Positions 60,896 to 64,000 of a stretch of 64,000 bases of DNA are shown here, in pieces. Under the pieces are notes generated by a model. The model had not been told where the DNA came from, did not search any database, and saw nothing but the letters and a program-made list of their open reading frames with translations. The translations under genes were made by a program, and so were the position numbers. The stretch covers positions 30,884 through 94,883 of the forward strand of contig NZ_VNJI01000026.1 in the NCBI RefSeq assembly GCF_007786445.1, in the 5' to 3' direction. Position 1 is the stretch's first letter. Each line of letters begins with the position of its first letter. Source of the DNA: Paenibacillus cremeus. Its GTDB lineage: Bacteria; Bacillota; Bacilli; Paenibacillales; NBRC-103111.

Positions 60896-61990
60896 ATGAA
60901 CGGTTCCATTATTAAGACTGGAATTATCGGAGCGTCGCTTAATAATCACTGGGCAAGCCAAACGCACGTTCCTACACTTCAGATGAGCAACAAGCACTGC
61001 ATAACGGCGGTTGCCACATCCAAAATGGAAAGTGCTCTGGAAAGTGCCGCTGCCTTGGGTGGGGTTCAAGCTTTTACAAACCTAAACGAATTATGCGAAA
61101 GCCCGGAAGTGGACTTGGTTGTCGTCAGTATCAAGGTGCCTTTTCATTATGAGGCTGTCAAAGCAGCTATTGGAGCAGGCAAACACATTTACTGCGAATG
61201 GCCGCTGACAGTAACTGCGGCTCAAGCCGAAGAATTGGCGGTGCTTGCCGATCAAGCCGGCATTCATCATGCCGTCGGTCTTCAGGCCAGACAATCCGCT
61301 GTCATCCAAGACATCAAGCAGCGGATCGAATCCGGTGAGCTTGGCCGGGTTCTGTCCTGCAATATGCGCTTATCGACCACCAGGGGGAGTGTTACGAGTC
61401 GTGACAGTGCCTATCTGTTAAAGGAGGAAAACGGCGCAACGCTTCTAGCCATCAACGGCGGACACTCGCTGGATGTGCTTTGCCGCCTGCTTGGGGACTT
61501 TAAGGAGCTGTCGGCTATCATGATCTGCAATTACAATGAGGCTGCCGTGTTGGAAACAGGTGAAAAGGTTGCCAAAGACGCAGCCGACCAGATCATGGTT
61601 GAGGGGATGTTAAGCAGCGGTGCCTCCGCGTCAGTCCATATTCAGGGCGGAACTTATCCCGGATTTCAATTGGATATTTACGGAGAAAAAGGTATGCTTC
61701 AATTGAAGCAGCAGCATTCTGTCGGCCATGTACAGTTTGGCAACCTGCAGGTGTATCAAACATTGTATGCTTCTGGCATCCCGGCAGCGCATGACGACAA
61801 GCACTTCACGGCACTTCCTTCAGAGGAAGAATCAATGAAGTTTCTTGTTTCGAAGGCGCAAGAGCGTTTTGCCGCGGATATTCTTGGCGGTACTTTTCTT
61901 TCGCCCAGCTTCCACGACGCGTCCCGCTTGCATAGGCTGCTGGAGACCATCAAGCTCGCGGCTGCTACAGGCATTAGACAGAAGCTATAA
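60896..61990 (+). CDS. Gfo/Idh/MocA-like protein with EWP in place of EKP
   Basis: A 364-residue protein with an N-terminal Rossmann fold ('IGASLNNHWASQTHVPTL' region) and a Gfo/Idh/MocA C-terminal domain ('NGGHSLDVLCRLLGDFKEL'). At the catalytic EKP motif it has 'IYCEWPLTVT', i.e. no lysine. The same substitution is known in the Gal80-like branch, where some members sense rather than convert ligands. It is distant from the pair at 19957/20959. AGGAGG precedes the ATG. Divergent from a LysR regulator. Confidence 0.87.
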   Translation: MNGSIIKTGIIGASLNNHWASQTHVPTLQMSNKHCITAVATSKMESALESAAALGGVQAFTNLNELCESPEVDLVVVSIKVPFHYEAVKAAIGAGKHIYCEWPLTVTAAQAEELAVLADQAGIHHAVGLQARQSAVIQDIKQRIESGELGRVLSCNMRLSTTRGSVTSRDSAYLLKEENGATLLAINGGHSLDVLCRLLGDFKELSAIMICNYNEAAVLETGEKVAKDAADQIMVEGMLSSGASASVHIQGGTYPGFQLDIYGEKGMLQLKQQHSVGHVQFGNLQVYQTLYASGIPAAHDDKHFTALPSEEESMKFLVSKAQERFAADILGGTFLSPSFHDASRLHRLLETIKLAAATGIRQKL

Positions 61991-62231
61991 GCTTTGACGG
62001 CTGGCCATTGAGGAAGCCATCCGAAAGGAAGACTAGGGGAAGAAGCGATATCACCTTCCCCTTTCACTCCTGAATACCACACTGCCCAACATCTTCCTTA
62101 GCAACTCTTACACCTAATTTTTCTACATCAACTTGTGATAAGGTTCGGCTTAACCGTCATATCGGCGAATAGTAAAAAGGCACCCGATCGGGCAATGTCA
62201 TTTAGTTAAGGCATAGTGTCCAAAATCAAGA

Positions 62232-62272
62232 ACAAGAGCAGGTTATCGAAAAGATAGCCCGCTCTTTTTATA
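62232..62272. terminator. Terminator downstream of the Gfo/Idh-like gene
   Basis: AGAGC-AGG-TTATC / GATAG-CC-CGCTCT stem with GAAA loop, then TTTTTA. Confidence 0.72.
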
Positions 62273-62279
62273 CGAAAAT

Positions 62280-63780
62280 GCGGTTTAATGGTGGGTTTGT
62301 ACGATTTAGGCACAAAAAGACCCACTCCCCGAAAAAATTTCTTTCGAAATTTTTAAAAGTTAAGCAGGATGGGTATCCTGTATTTGGATGGAATAACCCA
62401 TGGACTTGATTTTACTGACCCAGTAATCAAGTCCTTTTTCTTTTCTCGGCAAGTAATCCCAACCCAGCTCTTGATAAGGGGTTTTCTCTCGTATTATGAA
62501 GTAACAGATCTTCAAAATGAGATGTGCCGTAGCCATCGCTGCTTTCTTTGGTCCTCGTCGCTTCACAACTCTGTTATAGAAGGCAGCAAGACGCGTGTTT
62601 TTTGTTTTAGATGAAGCCCAAGCTGCTTGGCAAAGGACAGCCTTTAACCCTTTATTACCCTTGTTTGTCTTAGAACTTCGCTTCTTGCCTGCACTTTCGT
62701 GATTTCCCGGACAAACGGCTGCCCATGAAGCCAAATGGTTTTCAGAAGGAAATACGGACATGTCCGCTCCAATCTCCGCCAGAATGCTCGCCGCAGCATC
62801 CTCTTGAATTCCCGGAATGGTGACCAACAGATCGATTTCCTTTCGATATAGGATCAGTAAGCGGTCGATCTCTTCTTGTAGGGCTTCGATATGTTCTTCT
62901 ACTTGACGTAAATGCACCAAGTGCCGTCCGATTAGAAAACGATGATGCACTCGCAATCGTCCATTTAAAGCCTCGATCAATTCGGGCACTTTTTTCTTGA
63001 GCTGAGTAAAAACCATATCCTTAACGGATTTGGCATCTAGCACTTCACCGTTAACAAGGGCTTCAAGCAGAGCGAGTCCGGATTTACCAAACAAGTCCGA
63101 AACATAAGTGGTTAGCTTGATGTTTGCATCTTGCAGAACCTTGTGTATGCGATTTTTCTCTGACGTCACTTGTCCTTGGAGCTTTCGACGGTATCGCGTG
63201 AGATCTCGAAGATCCCGAATGTCTACGGGTGGCACAAAATTAGGCTCGATTAGTCCGCAGCGTAACAGACTTGCGATCCAAGCGGCATCCTTCACATCAG
63301 TTTTACGTCCCGGGACATTCTTGATTTTCTTGGCATTTCCCAGCACGAGTGTGAAATGACCTTCGAGAACGTTCCAAACCGCTTTCCAGTAGACGCCCGT
63401 GCTCTCCATGGCAACATGGGAGCATTGTTTTTCTACCAGCCAGTCCGACAATGCCAAGAGTTCCCTCGTCGTTGTCCCGAAAGTACGAATCTCTTGCTGT
63501 GGTTTACGATCCAAAGGACCGCTTAACACACAAGCGACAACGGTTTCTTGATGCACGTCTAACCCCGCGCATCGTTCTAATACTGCGTCCATACGCATCC
63601 CTCATTACTTGGATTGTACAGGTCATGCAACGGAGAGTAGTGTATTTTTATACACGTGCTTAGGCAACAATCGGCGGTTCTCATCGTTGCAATAGGGCGG
63701 TTTTTTGCTCGGGTTTGGTCTCACCAAAAAAGAGTCGACCTTTGACCTGCCATTACCAGTATTGGATCGGGATTCGTTTT
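62280..63780 (-). mobile_element. Second IS110-family insertion sequence (ends not resolved)
   Basis: A complete IS110-type transposase with non-coding flanks of uncertain length. I could not find convincing terminal repeats, so the coordinates are approximate. It differs strongly from the element at 40600. Confidence 0.55.
62360..63592 (-). CDS. IS110 family transposase
   Basis: A 410-residue DEDD transposase: 'CAGLDVHQETVVACV', 'AMESTGVYWKAVW', 'TDVKDAAWIASLL' in the RuvC-like domain, a coiled-coil middle, and 'AGKKRSSKTNKGNKGLKAVL' with the nucleophile serine in the C-terminal domain. ATG 63592 is preferred because GAGGG abuts the ATG at 63598. Intact. Confidence 0.92.
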   Translation of the reverse strand: MDAVLERCAGLDVHQETVVACVLSGPLDRKPQQEIRTFGTTTRELLALSDWLVEKQCSHVAMESTGVYWKAVWNVLEGHFTLVLGNAKKIKNVPGRKTDVKDAAWIASLLRCGLIEPNFVPPVDIRDLRDLTRYRRKLQGQVTSEKNRIHKVLQDANIKLTTYVSDLFGKSGLALLEALVNGEVLDAKSVKDMVFTQLKKKVPELIEALNGRLRVHHRFLIGRHLVHLRQVEEHIEALQEEIDRLLILYRKEIDLLVTIPGIQEDAAASILAEIGADMSVFPSENHLASWAAVCPGNHESAGKKRSSKTNKGNKGLKAVLCQAAWASSKTKNTRLAAFYNRVVKRRGPKKAAMATAHLILKICYFIIREKTPYQELGWDYLPRKEKGLDYWVSKIKSMGYSIQIQDTHPA

Positions 63781-63918
63781 TGAATCAAGCCTTACATTTT
63801 CATACATCGCGGTGACCGAATGGTCATGAAGGTTTTTTGCGCAAAAATGCGAAATAGGTATTGACAAGCAGTTAAAAAAATGTGGCGAAGCCCCTTGAAA
63901 AACGAGGAGGTTTTGTCA

Positions 63919-64000
63919 TTGGAATTGTACGCGAGCTCTTTAAAAGAAACGCTAACATCCCTTATTCGAGAGATGTCAGTGGCACCCGAACTTTATGTTA
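63919..64000 (+). CDS. Transposase, N-terminal fragment at window end (IS4-like)
   Basis: GAGGAGG eight bases before TTG 63919 opens a frame running off the window: 'LYASSLKETLTSLIREMSVA' then PELYV. Bacillales IS4-type transposases often begin this way (MS-x-x-PELFV...). Only 27 codons are visible. Confidence 0.5.
   Translation, partial: MELYASSLKETLTSLIREMSVAPELYV

Noticed and set aside
1..64000. CRISPR arrays, tRNA and rRNA genes
   Set aside because: No regularly spaced identical repeats with unique spacers, and no cloverleaf or rRNA-like segments were seen by eye; a tRNAscan/Infernal run would be decisive.

Overview
The window looks like a chromosomal segment of a Bacillales bacterium, most likely Paenibacillus or a close relative. 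The reasons are the YesM/YesN-type two-component pair, lipoprotein sugar-binding proteins with MalF/MalG-like permeases but no linked ATPase, Gram-positive ribosome binding sites, factor-independent terminators, a Fur box, and gene families such as GrpB, DUF1272, DUF4188 and creatininase. Species cannot be fixed from sequence alone, and no rRNA or tRNA was seen.

Region 1 (about 1-24 kb, GC-richer, almost all on the + strand) is a catabolic locus for a glycan that probably carries sulfate or phosphate esters and uronic or aldonic acids. After a CapA-like lipoprotein and a LamG-domain exported protein come a double-length altronate/galactarate dehydratase-like enzyme and a phytase-like gene remnant. 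Next are a YesN-type response regulator, ABC importer 1 (binding protein and two permeases) with a CxPxR sulfatase, a sugar isomerase/epimerase with a second sulfatase-like enzyme that lacks the CxPxR motif, and an AraC regulator. ABC importer 2, two tandem Gfo/Idh/MocA dehydrogenases and a YesM-type sensor kinase finish the block. Five promoters in this block share one 64-bp architecture: two half-sites 21 bp apart, then a -10 box exactly 31 bp after the second half-site core. They precede the regulator, the isomerase operon, importer 2, the dehydrogenase operon and the kinase, so they form a coherent regulon probably run by the kinase/regulator pair.

Region 2 (about 24-59.5 kb, AT-richer, genes on both strands) is accessory DNA. 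It holds small orphan genes, a tyrosine recombinase next to a possible noncoding RNA, and a creatininase/PfkB/gamma-glutamyltransferase group. It also has an SDR, a GrpB protein, an acyltransferase, a DUF4188 gene with its TetR regulator and matching palindromic operators, and an IS110-superfamily element of IS1111 type. A Fur-regulated FTR1 iron importer with a repeat-containing lipoprotein, a GH38 alpha-mannosidase, two aldo/keto reductases, a PLD-like lipoprotein, a cysteine hydrolase, a GNAT protein and an MFS exporter follow. Many genes are broken (HAD, VOC/glyoxalase, MFS, methyltransferase, Nudix and others). A dispersed intergenic repeat ending near 'CGCTATCGTACCCGTTAG' sits between many of these unrelated units, which gives the region a cassette-like look.

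Region 3 (59.5-64 kb) has a LysR regulator divergent from a third Gfo/Idh/MocA-like protein whose EKP motif reads EWP, then a second IS110-family transposase, and the first codons of another transposase running off the window end.
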